IMG/VR virus record: IMGVR_UViG_3300025131_009312
Location: 1-61,871 of that record
Length of the DNA stretch: 61,871 nt
DNA from: a virus
Reading direction: 5' to 3' (one strand)
Shown: positions 47,101-56,000 of the stretch, piece by piece
Numbering within the stretch: the first letter of the stretch is position 1
Layout: each line of letters opens with the position of its first letter
The notes under the pieces: generated by a model
Told to the model about the DNA's origin: nothing
The model's input: the letters and a program-made list of their open reading frames with translations, nothing else
Databases searched by the model: none
Translations under genes and position numbers: made by a program

Positions 47101-49127
47101 AAGTAACGTCTTCAACCATCAGTACCGCGGAGGGCGCGACCGACGTCGGCGTTGTATATTTTAGGAACTGTCATACTGGCGCCTATGGTAACGTGGGAAT
47201 AATTGCCACTACCAGTTCCAACGGAGACTACTACCAAAGGGTGGCTGGAATGGGCTCGGCGACTGGCGTCGGCCCCGGCGCACAACAGAGGGCGCCCTCT
47301 GTTGCTGGTGTGGACCCAGTTTACACGCTAGCGGACCAGGATCGATTTGTTATTAGTGACGGCGCCTGCGATGGCGCCCTGCAGTGGATCCCATTCTATT
47401 TAACCGGTGCGGTGAGCGGATCCACAGCCTGGAATTCAGCAGTGGCATCTACTCCATTTGCAGAGTTGACTGCTTCTGATGCCCAGTCGACCGCCACTAA
47501 CCTTGTAAATGCCATCAATGCCATGGCAAACTACGGCACCTTCCCAATGACAGCCCAATTAGCAGCAGGTGGGAGCCCATCGGCCGCCAACGCTCGAATT
47601 GATATTGTAAACGATGATGACGGCGCGTGCGGCAACCAAGCCATTACTAGTGTTCTATCCTCCGAAGCCTCTGGTTATATAAACATCCTCGGCCTCGCCG
47701 GCGGGAATGATAGCTTTGACACTACTGAATACACTGCATCTTTGGCTCCCAATCTACCTTCTTACTTCTATGGTACTAGCTCGGTCACCATTATTACTAG
47801 CGCTTCATACGGCGGCCGGCAAACAATTGGAGAGTTGTTTGGTAATGCCGAGTATATCTATGACCGGTCCTATGAAACAGGAGACTTTGATACTGCAGCA
47901 GTTGGATACTGGTTTGCTCAACAGGTCTCTGAGAGTGTAAACTTAAATGAGGTTTTCGCTGAAGGCCGCTCTTTCCGGTGGGCAATCCAAAGCAAATTCG
48001 AAACACCAGTGCTAAATTTTGCAGATATATCGCCCCCTCGTCCTGCCGCGGCCCTCTATCCTGTAAAGGCAGGGTGCGACGCAGACATCACCAGCAAAGG
48101 TATGTGGCATCAGTATGGAACAGATTTCTCTAAGGGTGATGGCATTTATTTGAATATTACTACCCCCAAACTAGTAGATTCTACCCGATATGGTACGGTA
48201 CATAATCCCTCATCATTAGCCCAGATGGTTGGTTTTGAAGAGGGAGTAAATAAAGAAATTGGCCAAGTGAGGTCTAATCAAGCACTGGAAGAGGCTGTGG
48301 TGGCAGTGCCCTTTGTGGTAAAAGCAAACCGTAGACAGTTTATAAGCTTTCCCCGTAAACGTCCGGCATCTTATGCTAGGCTTGAGGCAGCCATGGACAA
48401 ATATATTTTCCCACCGAAGTTTGATTTCCTCCAGTTTGATTCCGTCAAACCGATAATCATGTATGTTTTCGAATTTAGCATGGATTTGAAAAAGAAGGAT
48501 CTCACCGACATGTGGCAAAACCTGGCCCCTGGTGGAACAACGCCGAAAATGGCAGTAGATGAGGTAATAATTGAAGACAAGAAATTGATCAACAAAATGT
48601 TGACGGATAATGAGAATCTCCAATGGATGGTATTTAAAGTGAAGAGACGCGCCACGAAGGACTTTGAAATTCAGCGTAGGTTACAATTGGTCGATTCCAC
48701 TAACCAAATTACTCCCTCTATCGGGCATTATACATACAATTGGCCTTATGACTATTTCTCCTTAGTCGAGTTGGTAAAGATGGACGAATCAGTACAGTAC
48801 GCATCAACGGATATTATTGTTGCAGATGGTGAACCTATCGCGACCGCTGAGGCGGCGTCAGGACGCACGAGGCTCCCAACCTCTATCTCGGCTCGTGAAC
48901 TCACCGCCGGCGCCACTGGTACCCCCATAGCGGGCGTCACAGAGGGCTCCTTCGATGTCGCGACCCCAATCGTTCCCGTAAATCTAGTCGACCCCGATAC
49001 TGTGGGCGCCCAAAAGAGCGATACAAAGACTCAAAGATCTACAAAGAGCACCGTGAAAAAGTCTTCCGCGAAGACAGTCAAAAAGCAAAAGAGAAGTTAT
49101 AGCACCAAAAGTAGGTCTAAGAAGTAA
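38121..49127 (+). CDS. Giant virion protein (3668 residues) with two LamG-like domains
   Basis: One uninterrupted 11-kb frame. The N-terminal 130 residues are polar. Residues about 170-345 form a laminin-G/concanavalin-like fold ('ATIEFWLKKD...DGLWHHYAVTL...KLYIDGG'), and a second lies at about 1553-1718 ('ETIAFWVKADSS...WIHIAISYDA...NIYVNGTAV'). Residues about 430-1200 contain helical stretches ('LTQIMGSYFDTLQLQTESLN'). About 2770-3200 holds three short A-x-G-x-I-E-L-T repeats and three larger repeats ending in 'T/D-x-x-G-x-x-G-N-x-x-I'. The last 40 residues are Lys/Ser-rich. It occupies the place where T4-like phages carry gp7, suggesting a giant baseplate/fibre protein. Host-glycan binding by LamG is possible. 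Confidence 0.8.
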   Translation: MSFKTLFDKATAVTALANKNSKQIGGEVESRQYHTQDIIHEKRFIPRIDYSDPKNFARYGSAEEYYAQSIGRILDNYPYDGSLKERIQWENESTYVDLHILDNLYPRTNGFIHLSQGGWGTAASISSDGYGLPNTLEYIYLEGGPHGNPTGPTPYAQQFTGSNYYDPDTNRESNLKFDLQNQGATIEFWLKKDAWASSLTTNEVLFDMEASNTGTEQNRFRVALNSTSSSPFYITALSGGVGITDEALGSSVTIADGLWHHYAVTLKSVAAGIQTKLYIDGGLNVSSVLGSTGINEVTGALVATVGSLVAATAAGGAQYAGKLSGSLDELRYWKTRRTGEKIGRYWFDQVGGGTNTDPQAFTDTQEEVNTTLGVYYKFNEGITGDTSIDSTVLDYSGRVSNGTWTGYTTESRATGSAIVISKAAIKEFKDPIIYGQHPDVIMLQSSLQVTGSNHDTENAAMVYKSIPGWITEDDEETTGNLKKLTQIMGSYFDTLQLQTESLNLLKDVEYVSGSNKPIPFADRLLNSHGLVAPEIFLDADILEKLADRSEDKLYEKTLNDLKNIIYQNIYNNLTYIYKSKGTEKSFRNLIRCFGIDDELIKLKLYAKNTQYEFRENRRTLILPTKYVNFNATNATEATVFGFKDPSGSYENTTGYLTSSVELTGGFAYTFETDVFFPEKKDITNPTYADTNTLSASLFGIHGTIGSETDTAWPEVAGSVVDDKVNFQVYACRDELDSKNVKFVLTGTQGGVVPLMESSLYEDTYSDVTWNLSVRVKPERYPLAAFSTGADTGAYTIELHGIKVQAGEITDSFNISDTISAASNPDGGFMTGSKRPYVGAHRTNFTGTILQPTDVRIEASRFWVNYVEDEALRAHALDSENHGAFQPHQYAYPFASDGHYGDVVEFDTLAFNWEFSQNTGSNALGQMVVADESSGSNVTTAYQGLGELLNKQYTALGYGFPQSSTEPIVKDFVVISRLNDVETIGPAETINVLSAQDQHVFKIDSRPINYYFSFEKSMYNTISEEMVNYFGTLKDFNTLVGAPVNRYRPDYKQLAFLKQKFFENVANDEIDFDKFYELYKWFDSTLSFLLGQLVPASADFADNIRTMVESHALERNKYNNILPFVDKENTVFEATMSSSVDYGDAISSPDDEPQGTGFYPAHAPTKRATGLSNRGMVKKWKYVHAPVSDDPTEKYLWWKNKAERNTPTIDVPAGVLTSRAQILRSIRMADQREEGKPYRFNVAGSYDLQGVGTGYNFKPYMLYPSIAPFGGNAAGTNAPRDIAFISGSTVETLLNTTDEFYPTYKQRLGFAVDLDKNKNDSIADPEPGGHIAPFSLYNATLTNTPSSFRPNTAITNLHHDYVADNSIPAQGPFTEKYVGGRRFRHVELNTGTDTALTRPEGFKLQFSEVSSSAGGKFSGSLAILPPNSTGLITRAEIPTAQRLRDETAKRPVNIKNIFMTTASAGERLSNIATHGKIGNYQKNYQVIQTSGRSQNDPYFVEQSFNFALNPQNPYPRSTFNNRFPLQNPLSATQASGETLRVANTKAIVLWDGPNIHYQFTAPAGLNSNEAETIAFWVKADSSDLGGYIIYNADGGTRRLVTIEATGQVAFLVGLASGNHTWITNDSATAGDEWIHIAISYDASSDATTPNIYVNGTAVAIYESGTPGSGDPDDWSSTVLVGNTTSVNFQGYISDMAFWNTALDAPTIASLYARSTANLINASWVASPLMWYRCGNGATDTAATIVDQMGTANLTSTSGLKEIVDIPPGSCLGTSLDNFALPNRDGINSNQTVFVNHFSAPGGYKTLSRGYLDPAHEELSVYNALPYRNRGVIDYGLSGSASADPSIAQAEHVVGQLLRTRGLNQRASLHCGQYGIDAAYGSITAQSTRVDGGTGYSSTPSWHKTNRNTLRRMESGSTGYAAASTYDNLYVQHQIPQSAQQYAWITASLAPGESIMVLQPPTCISASSLTQLLTASAVGYSRYWSYNSALMYGATGRGGFNASSQGLQFLPVDFLGLSTIVVDPVSASTHTLGYSLDLPLYTKLTTYYAKSDYINPSTMPPQAFAAGGNIITNLANGAPGHASILNSILLNRNGPYGYPTWKQIRTGETRTARALRRQNKIGTVKVPPLVKNVVASTGVELGFVRAKQPVGFVDFVEQPLSSRYSPIFVATEDNTANSNVRNNIQLNVAYGNRFDNFSNEGLNNLLNIPPPDIYNNPFTNIADSIVRSQLSTMMIYSERIYPAEINAYKNIVRNRTTFTISNVWNADRGVRSATQTRSNSQGDIVDYQSIWALDPQLNFSTVAPALSNITDGSGELQNMYNRFGVQSTGYTDGSITASAIYASRVPVGYSEGATSSANLVYGGAASFVTPMDADKMPYERYEDWVQHLRLIGKDYSIVPEFRLSELMETYLETYDGNFLAEVTGALTLTGSSAEISNNQEQFYKTYTNADFMKYFEVVDNMLDNQRSGDLKIQREKLALRCTALLKFLPYKGFYPSERIMELASLFSSSYGDNFETIAAAADGSTTTNPTTYRAIVEPLFAPGIWFNSVKSGVGVGSWVTVNTAPDSVSSQDDISRSGQQKDAGITVLPEGSVCYGQGSLFSASLSRNANTYHLERVPFEASYRPEEFLSQKSVTGSYIWDSGMGTASLAFNNGNKYTKNRVKWNGAGKDLYRLAADNFLCETTNFFMDDMVSFISSPENQFSEKTQEGEVFALTLNFNRPMTRQLGITAGGDPDRTRFELYNRASAFGSPFILDEGYPMTTTGETASGSIELTSSLVSSGIQAQGYIELTGAMVGGVAASGNIKVDSWADNITGQGIRLYNAEGTEYYTYTFSSTSPTSADTINTTNSNSDQLKEIQLAVELSAWDGTTRINTVDITVLELTQSATGTAGNTAIGEDGGGLSSTDFINGANATGWSITTGDRWTISDGGTNSYNYLQPGTVRTATFAATSSGDPCAYDGCFEIVNTGDANADILATIQSFYDTVNTYQAANPDYKVTSSTISTAEGATDVGVVYFRNCHTGAYGNVGIIATTSSNGDYYQRVAGMGSATGVGPGAQQRAPSVAGVDPVYTLADQDRFVISDGACDGALQWIPFYLTGAVSGSTAWNSAVASTPFAELTASDAQSTATNLVNAINAMANYGTFPMTAQLAAGGSPSAANARIDIVNDDDGACGNQAITSVLSSEASGYINILGLAGGNDSFDTTEYTASLAPNLPSYFYGTSSVTIITSASYGGRQTIGELFGNAEYIYDRSYETGDFDTAAVGYWFAQQVSESVNLNEVFAEGRSFRWAIQSKFETPVLNFADISPPRPAAALYPVKAGCDADITSKGMWHQYGTDFSKGDGIYLNITTPKLVDSTRYGTVHNPSSLAQMVGFEEGVNKEIGQVRSNQALEEAVVAVPFVVKANRRQFISFPRKRPASYARLEAAMDKYIFPPKFDFLQFDSVKPIIMYVFEFSMDLKKKDLTDMWQNLAPGGTTPKMAVDEVIIEDKKLINKMLTDNENLQWMVFKVKRRATKDFEIQRRLQLVDSTNQITPSIGHYTYNWPYDYFSLVELVKMDESVQYASTDIIVADGEPIATAEAASGRTRLPTSISARELTAGATGTPIAGVTEGSFDVATPIVPVNLVDPDTVGAQKSDTKTQRSTKSTVKKSSAKTVKKQKRSYSTKSRSKK
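46403..47730 (+). repeat. Tandem divergent repeats inside the giant virion protein
   Basis: Within the 3668-residue protein, three short units of about 16 residues with the pattern A-x-G-x-I-x-L-T-x-x-x-V-x-x-x (starting near 'ASGSIELTSSLV', 'AQGYIELTGAMV', 'ASGNIKVDSW') are followed by three larger units of about 85-130 residues. Each large unit starts with a strand such as 'DRWTISDGG' or 'DRFVISDGA', passes a helical or strand part, and ends in a shared signature: 'ATGTAGNTAIG', 'HTGAYGNVGIIAT', 'DDGACGNQAITSV'. They are divergent in DNA sequence, so the duplications are old. Confidence 0.6.
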
Positions 49128-49134
49128 TTAAGGT

Positions 49135-50148
49135 ATGGGATTTTTTAACAAAAAAGACGATGTGTTAGGCCTAGAATTGACAGCCTATGGCCGTTATCTT
49201 CTTTCACAAGGAGAGCTTGAGCCAGTCTATTATGCTTTTTTTGACGATGATATCTTGTATGATCTTGAGGCCGCCGGCGCAGCAGAATTTCAGAACGATG
49301 CAGAGCGCCGTATCAAGTACAATACACCTTCCATCAGGACGCAGCCCAATCGAACGGGGGCCGAAACTCGCACAAATGAATTTTTATTAAATGTTACGGA
49401 AAGTGGTAATTTTACCACCATTTCTGATAACTCCGTGAAGTTTGTAAATCGGTTCAATAACGCTCCTAATCCGTTTGAGTCACAGTCCGATGAGGTTTAC
49501 ATTGCTCCTTTGGGGAACAGCGATCTCAAGACAGATTACGCACCGGCGTGGCATATTAACATGCTTCACGGAGAAATCACTAGCAGTCTAGACTATAGAA
49601 CATCCAACCTGACGTCCAGTAACCCGGGCCTCGCGACCGGGTTTGTGCAAAACATTCCTCAACTTGATATTACGTTAGATTATAAAACTTTTTTCACAAC
49701 GGATGAGGAGGTAGGTTTTTTGACCGCAGGGCCCATCATCGAAGTCTCGACTGGCACACCAGTAAATTATACTAAAGTTGCCGGCCCCCTGAATATGGAT
49801 AGTATTGCTTTATATATGGAGGAAGATTATTTATTGGTAGATATTGAAGAAATAAACGGAGTATTTGGAAAGGAAAACTTTGATGTGCAGGTTTTTCTCA
49901 CTAGTAGTACTGAAACCCCCGGCAACAAATTACTGCCTCTAGACTACGTGGATCAGTCTTCTCAGTTAACGGCCTTAGAGAGCAGTACAGTAGAATATCA
50001 CTTAAATGTACTGGTAGATAGGGAAATCCCAATGCAAGTTCAAGAAACACACGACATCAAGAAGTATATTAATCAGAACCCAGGCGCCCGGTTGCGCCTA
50101 GGCCGCGACCTCTATGGGACCACACCCAACGAGGAGCCTTGCGAATGA
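49135..50148 (+). CDS. Virion protein with 'GDD/DDD' N-terminal module
   Basis: The 337-residue protein opens 'MGFFNKKDDVLGLELTAYGR' and 'YYAFFDDDILYD'. This resembles the N-terminal module of the protein at 57807 ('MGFLDNSGDIILDAVLTDTG', 'FALGDDEIDYGLYD'), and may dock to the same baseplate site. The remainder is beta-rich. No catalytic motif is visible. It directly follows the giant gene by 7 bases and overlaps the next gene by ATGA. A baseplate/fibre-adaptor role is inference. Confidence 0.6.
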   Translation: MGFFNKKDDVLGLELTAYGRYLLSQGELEPVYYAFFDDDILYDLEAAGAAEFQNDAERRIKYNTPSIRTQPNRTGAETRTNEFLLNVTESGNFTTISDNSVKFVNRFNNAPNPFESQSDEVYIAPLGNSDLKTDYAPAWHINMLHGEITSSLDYRTSNLTSSNPGLATGFVQNIPQLDITLDYKTFFTTDEEVGFLTAGPIIEVSTGTPVNYTKVAGPLNMDSIALYMEEDYLLVDIEEINGVFGKENFDVQVFLTSSTETPGNKLLPLDYVDQSSQLTALESSTVEYHLNVLVDREIPMQVQETHDIKKYINQNPGARLRLGRDLYGTTPNEEPCE

Positions 50149-53072
50149 TTTATTCTGTTGCCGCTGGGTCCTTCAGGTGGACGTCCGCCTTTCCTCCTGT
50201 GTTGGTGAAGTCGGTTGATATCCTTTCCGACCCAGCCGAGCGGTTCAAATTTAAAGTGGACCTTTTAATCCAAGATACAAGGCCGCCAGAAGATACCACA
50301 CCGTTTGGTATACTGGTGGCCGCAGTCTTGGACGACAGCTATTTGGGCCTCCTCAAGTCCAAGAAATCACGTATTACGGGCCTTATTAAGATGGTTAAAA
50401 ACCAGAGGACCTCAACCTCTATCTTAGATCACGCCTTCGGTCGCGAGCCAATCGAACTGGCATCTGCGCAATTACTTTCCTACCGGGGTTTTGGTGAGGC
50501 CGATGGGGGTTCTGTAGTTTATTCTAGTGGCGACACCCCCGCGGCACAAAACAATCTCATCAGTGCTGCCTTTGAGTTCGACGCGATGCCCCCTAATGTT
50601 AGGTTGGTGGTAGTGCCTTATGGCATAAACGCTTCGGCCGACGCGCCCTCGGGTGCATCCTACGGAATCGCTGCCGACAACAGCCCTTTGGTAGTAGGTC
50701 GCCCTGTCATTGAGGCTGTTGTGGTCAATAGGTCCATCCGGCCAACAAGCAGACTTTTTCGCCTGTTAGAAAATAGCAAAGTTGGAAAAGCTGGCCAACT
50801 GTGGGTAGGGCCCGTACACCGGGCCCCAGGCGCCCGCAGTCTGATGGCCGGCGCAACCCATACCGATGAACCTCACCCTCGCGTTGGAACTGTGGCTGTC
50901 ATAAACCAAAAGATTAAAGACTATCGTCTTGCAGAGGCCATCGCGCAGTTGCCAATGACTTCGTTATGGGAAGAACCCAATCCGCAATCGCCAATGGTTT
51001 CGCACTGGCAGACCACCGCCCCCCAATCTCATTTTGGTCAGGTTATCTATAGTCGCAGCTTTAATAATCAAGTTGGAGTTATGATTCCTTTTAATATTCA
51101 ATCCTATGTCCGAGAAAATTTTGCTTTCGGTAAATTGATTAGGGACCCCGATTCTCTTATCTCGTGCGCCAAAATCGAAGATATAAAAGTATTTCGTACA
51201 AGAGTGCAAGAAAATCACTTGGGGTCGAAGCTTACCCCGGATAAGAATGGCGCCTGTAATGATTGTTATAAGATTCCCCCCACTTTGATAGGTACTCTTA
51301 AAAATGGGCAGGTAAAGCTCTTGGATCTGCAGGTTCCTACTGAAATGATTCATCATATTTTTGTAAAAGACACTTATATGGCCGACGCGGCGCAAAGTCA
51401 TTTTGAGTATCAGGTTGAGATTGACATGGTGGATGATACTCCGAGTGCCCTATCACTCCTTCTTCAGGGTCTCGATACGGCTCTGCATAATTATGAGGCT
51501 TATTTAAGAGCCCTCCAGGGTGACGGTAATGTACCAGAGAACTATCAGACCTTTCTTAATGCCAATGCCCAGACCTTGTCAACGCGAAAAGAGTGGAAAG
51601 CCCTAATAGTGGAGTTTTTAAAGGTTGTTGGTTTTATTTATGGGTTTCAGAGGACTCACTACAAAGATCCAATTCTCTGGGCCCTTAAGATGCTTCCACT
51701 CGCTAGTCCATATTCGGCATCGATTGAGTCAGCCTCCATACTTAAAGAGTTGATATTTAAATATCGCCGGCGACTGGGTGATATGTTTGGGAAAACATCG
51801 GTTCAAAAGTCCGAAGCACCGCCGAACCTTAATCAACAAATTGGCCAGGCGCGCCCATCCCGCCGTCGATTAAAAATAGTACACGCCATAAAAGAGGCCT
51901 ATTATAACGAACTGGCGCCTCACGTCGGGTTCGATTACCTGGGAGAGTTTGTCTCTCAAGGCGCGACCTTTGACAACATCACCCACCAGAAATATATTCA
52001 GCGTACCACTGCTGAAATGGACAAATATGGACTGACAAATCCATCCTCTCAGGGAGTTAACAAGTATGGATTCTTGTCTCCCCGTGTAATCCGTACCGCG
52101 GCCCAACACCTGCAGACGGCCCGCGAAATGCCCCTCCCGAGTTCCTATGATCTTTATCAGGCTAACTTGCTGCCTTCGACGACAGAAAAGAATTTCATTA
52201 GTAATACAGGGAACCCTCTCGACAGTGAATCTTTCCTGGTTAATCGAATATTAAATTATGAGGGTGTTTCTTATGGACGTCTTCCAAAGCCGATATCCCA
52301 GATAGCCGAAGAATATATATCACCCCCCAGTGCCGATAGAGATACTTCGGATTATTTTGGCGAAGACTCCTCTATTGTTTTTGATAATAGAGCCTCTGAG
52401 ACTGCCATTTATGGAAGTGATGTGCCATCTTATCTTAAAAGTCTTAAAAACGCCGCTGATTTAGTGGATAATCCAATTGTTCGGATGACTCTTAATGGTA
52501 TAATTGGGAACTCTAGAGAGGTAAGAACAACAGACATAGAAAAAATCAATGGCTCGTTTGCGCACAAACAACTTTTATTTGACGAAGAATCCCTAGCCGG
52601 CATGAATTTATTCGAGATAGAGATAAATTTTAATTCTGTAGTTAAGATAGAATACTTCGCCGGGTACAATGGTTCTCTGCGCAACCAGGTGTGGAACATC
52701 TTGACGCCCACACAACTGACATCGCTAAACAGTGGAGAGAGAAGCACGTTTTTGTGTCGAATAACAGACCTAGGCTCAGTACTCAACGAGCCTAATATTT
52801 TCAAATTGCCCGGATTTAGTCAGTATTTTATTTTAGGATCTCCGCCCGCGACCAGCGGCCTGGCTCTTCAGAGTCGGTACGCCAATCGTTATAAGGATAT
52901 CGGTTCTACTGTGAAGTCTTTAATGCTCGAACCCATAATAAACACGAATACTGCTGAAGCATCGGTCTTCCCGCAGTACACGGTTTCGGCCGAAATGATT
53001 TATGAGCCTCAGCCGGGCCTTACTGGGCTGGGCGTCTCCTCGGCAATGACGACAACAGGAGATTCATACTAG
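50145..53072 (+). CDS. Large virion-associated protein of unknown function
   Basis: I start at ATG 50145 (ATGA overlap) rather than the TTG at 50139. The 975-residue protein begins 'MIYSVAAGSFRWTSAFPPVL' and is mixed alpha/beta, with a basic helical patch ('RPSRRRLKIVHAIKEAYYNE') near residue 575. A pair of Cys in 'NGACNDCYKIPP' near residue 370 could bind metal or be structural. No family recognised. Position after the giant and before a 1053-residue protein suggests a tail/baseplate assembly; codon overlap with both neighbours supports co-expression. Confidence 0.65.
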   Translation: MIYSVAAGSFRWTSAFPPVLVKSVDILSDPAERFKFKVDLLIQDTRPPEDTTPFGILVAAVLDDSYLGLLKSKKSRITGLIKMVKNQRTSTSILDHAFGREPIELASAQLLSYRGFGEADGGSVVYSSGDTPAAQNNLISAAFEFDAMPPNVRLVVVPYGINASADAPSGASYGIAADNSPLVVGRPVIEAVVVNRSIRPTSRLFRLLENSKVGKAGQLWVGPVHRAPGARSLMAGATHTDEPHPRVGTVAVINQKIKDYRLAEAIAQLPMTSLWEEPNPQSPMVSHWQTTAPQSHFGQVIYSRSFNNQVGVMIPFNIQSYVRENFAFGKLIRDPDSLISCAKIEDIKVFRTRVQENHLGSKLTPDKNGACNDCYKIPPTLIGTLKNGQVKLLDLQVPTEMIHHIFVKDTYMADAAQSHFEYQVEIDMVDDTPSALSLLLQGLDTALHNYEAYLRALQGDGNVPENYQTFLNANAQTLSTRKEWKALIVEFLKVVGFIYGFQRTHYKDPILWALKMLPLASPYSASIESASILKELIFKYRRRLGDMFGKTSVQKSEAPPNLNQQIGQARPSRRRLKIVHAIKEAYYNELAPHVGFDYLGEFVSQGATFDNITHQKYIQRTTAEMDKYGLTNPSSQGVNKYGFLSPRVIRTAAQHLQTAREMPLPSSYDLYQANLLPSTTEKNFISNTGNPLDSESFLVNRILNYEGVSYGRLPKPISQIAEEYISPPSADRDTSDYFGEDSSIVFDNRASETAIYGSDVPSYLKSLKNAADLVDNPIVRMTLNGIIGNSREVRTTDIEKINGSFAHKQLLFDEESLAGMNLFEIEINFNSVVKIEYFAGYNGSLRNQVWNILTPTQLTSLNSGERSTFLCRITDLGSVLNEPNIFKLPGFSQYFILGSPPATSGLALQSRYANRYKDIGSTVKSLMLEPIINTNTAEASVFPQYTVSAEMIYEPQPGLTGLGVSSAMTTTGDSY

Positions 53073-56000
53073 TGTCTATTCCTGTGTTAAATATGAAGGC
53101 TTATGTTGATAAAACAACATTAGTTCTAGGCCCCCAAGAGCGTCTGCTGGGCAATTTTCAGATTCATCCCCTCATCCGAGAGGATTGGAGTTCTAAGGAT
53201 TGGTTCTGCGACGCGATGAATCTGGGGCACACACTTACGGCTTATGATCCTTATTATAATGAGACAGCCGGATCATATGACCCGCTCCCTGCGAACGAAT
53301 TGTTTTATGTGGCCACTACCGGAAAACGCCACAGCGGCCCTTATAATATGTTTCACACAGATCCAGATGTAACAATAGCGCACGATGCCGATTGGGGCAC
53401 ACTCGAACAGGCCCATTGGATTTACCCCCCTTCGGGATGGCCTTTCTCCTTGGGGACTCATCAATCGGTTGGAGCCAATCCGGCCTCAGCCCTTGAAATA
53501 TGGGCCCAACCCCAGCACACCCTTAACCAACCGGGAGTCAAGAGTGCCTTTAACGTCCATCCTCGAAATGCTGCCTGGAACGAGGGGATCCTCGGCAATC
53601 CCACCGGCAGCATGGAAAACTTTCTATCACAAGAAGGTTATGGTACCGCGTGGGCCGGTGATCCCTATTTTGTAAGTTATACTACTCGGCCCGGAGGCCT
53701 GGAGCCCACGGATGATCGGATGGCCGGCGCCACAACCTCCAACGAAAGTATCTTCAATCATATGGTGAATAACACGGACTGGATCCACGATCACACCTTT
53801 ATAATGCCGGAGAACCAAGAGGTCAGTTCTCAGGCGAGTATTGGTTTAACCGTTCAGCCTGTTTATAATTATTTTATTGACTCAGATCCTGATTATGAGT
53901 CTATAATCGCACAGTTACCCGAGCCAATGATTCCCAACTACTATATGGTGGAATCGTCTCTCCAGGAAGGCAGAGATGCCACCTCTGTGTACCCGGCTAA
54001 TTTTACCTACATGGAGGGAGCTACCGAGAACGGCTCTTCCTATCCTTTGCGCTTTGGGTTTGATGCAACTCAAGGCGCCTCCCAGCTTGGTTCGTTAAAA
54101 GCTCTCTTCGAGGGAGACTCATCAACTGGTCCATCTGCCCCCTATGATAACCGTCAAGGCTTTTATCAACTCTATGCATCTATAATGGAAGATATTATTA
54201 AAGGTAATTCCGACATGGATCTCGCCACTGCCACAGAACGCGCAAACGCCCAGTTTAGGGATATTGCAGTTTTGACAGCCGATTTACAATATATTAGAGG
54301 TGGTGTCGACATTATTGCTGACAATCGTGGCAACAACGATACAACTGATGATATGATGGCAATCGACGGATATCCGTTTTATAATATGGTCACCATCTCT
54401 CCGGCCCTTCCTCCCAACTTTTACGATAACAGCCAGTACAAGATTAGTGGATTTCAGCACGGAACCGGCCTCGGCGCGCCAGGCTCCCAGATGGGCTCCA
54501 TATTTGATTCTCTTCTCAAAAATCTCTCGGCCCCTCTGAAGCCCGGAGACTTCGATACATTGATTAATACACTCCAACTGATTGTATGTAAAAGCTTGTC
54601 GGCCGCCAGCGACCTCCCCCCGGTGTTGGCTACTGGAATCTCCGGCTCCACATCCACTACTTTCGTTAGAGGCGACAACGAGGCTACCACTTGGCCCCGC
54701 GTCGCCGCCCCGGTGCGCACTGCCGGCGATGCCAACTATAATCTACCAGTGGCCTTCGAACTGGAGAGGCTTCTGTCTTATATGAGCCCAAGCTATGATC
54801 AAAGTGTGATCGACCCGGCAATTCCCGCGTGGGATTCTCCGGCTAGCCAAAAAGACGAAGAATTGGCCAGGCATTTGCATGTTTCTTGGGAGATGAATAA
54901 CAACATAGGAAATGAAAATAAGAATTTTACCATCCTACGAAATCCGGCTCACGTCTCGACCTGGCACCAAAATCTCTGGGGGACCGACCCTGGAATGCGG
55001 CTCCCGGCCCTGGATAACATCGTCCCCCCGAGCATGGTCCGCGCCCTTCTAGACCAAATCGCCATCCGCGCGCGCCCACTAGGGGATGTTTGGAACGGCA
55101 CACCAAGTTTCTCAGAAACGTTTATGTATGTGGTCGAGAAGCGCGCCATCCCCGCCGGATCAACTACCGCAGATCTGTCGCAACCCCCGGTACAAAAATT
55201 TTATTTTGGCATCCCATATGGTGCCCCACAAGACACCATTCAATATATTGATACCCAGATCAAATATGGTGTACGATATCAGTATGACCTAAAAGAAGTG
55301 CGGGTAGTTGTAGGCAGCCGATATCGCTATACGGCAGCAGAGTCCACTTTAAATCTTGAAGACCCCGGCCAGGGTCGAGCCCTAGCAAATGCTTTAGGGT
55401 TCTACAAGGAGGAGGGCCCCCGCGAAGCCCAGCTCGTACCATTGGAAATCAAGCTGCGTGAGGCGCTGTTCATGAACAACAACAACACCTGGCCCTACCC
55501 TCCCTATGCTGAAGAGGATGAAAATGTGCACTCCCTTTCCGCATCCATCGGGACCCCCGGCCATATGACCCTGAATAGCACCGGTTCCACCGGCTTCGGG
55601 TGGGGCCAGGGGCATCTTATTGGCTATTATTGTTATAGTCTGCCCGGTAACACGACCATTTTTGATCTCGTCGGCGGCCCATCAAACCCGGCGAACTGGG
55701 GGCCATATATATTCAATATCTTAGATCCCACTTTAGCCGCGAACTACGGTCACCCCAACGATTATATGCTTTCGGTCGACTGGTCAAAACTTAATATTAA
55801 AATTAAGCCCGGCGCCGGAATGGGAGGAAATGAAACTGGTGGCGCCATACCGGCTGAGCCAGGCGCCATTGACCCCGCGCCGCCGGCGGATCCGCCTGAT
55901 GTCTCTGGGGAACCACCCGTCTCCATTCCCAGCTGGCTCCCCCCGGCCACGGGGGTGGGGGTAATAGATCAGCAAGATCTTCTCAGCGTAGTCGAGACTG

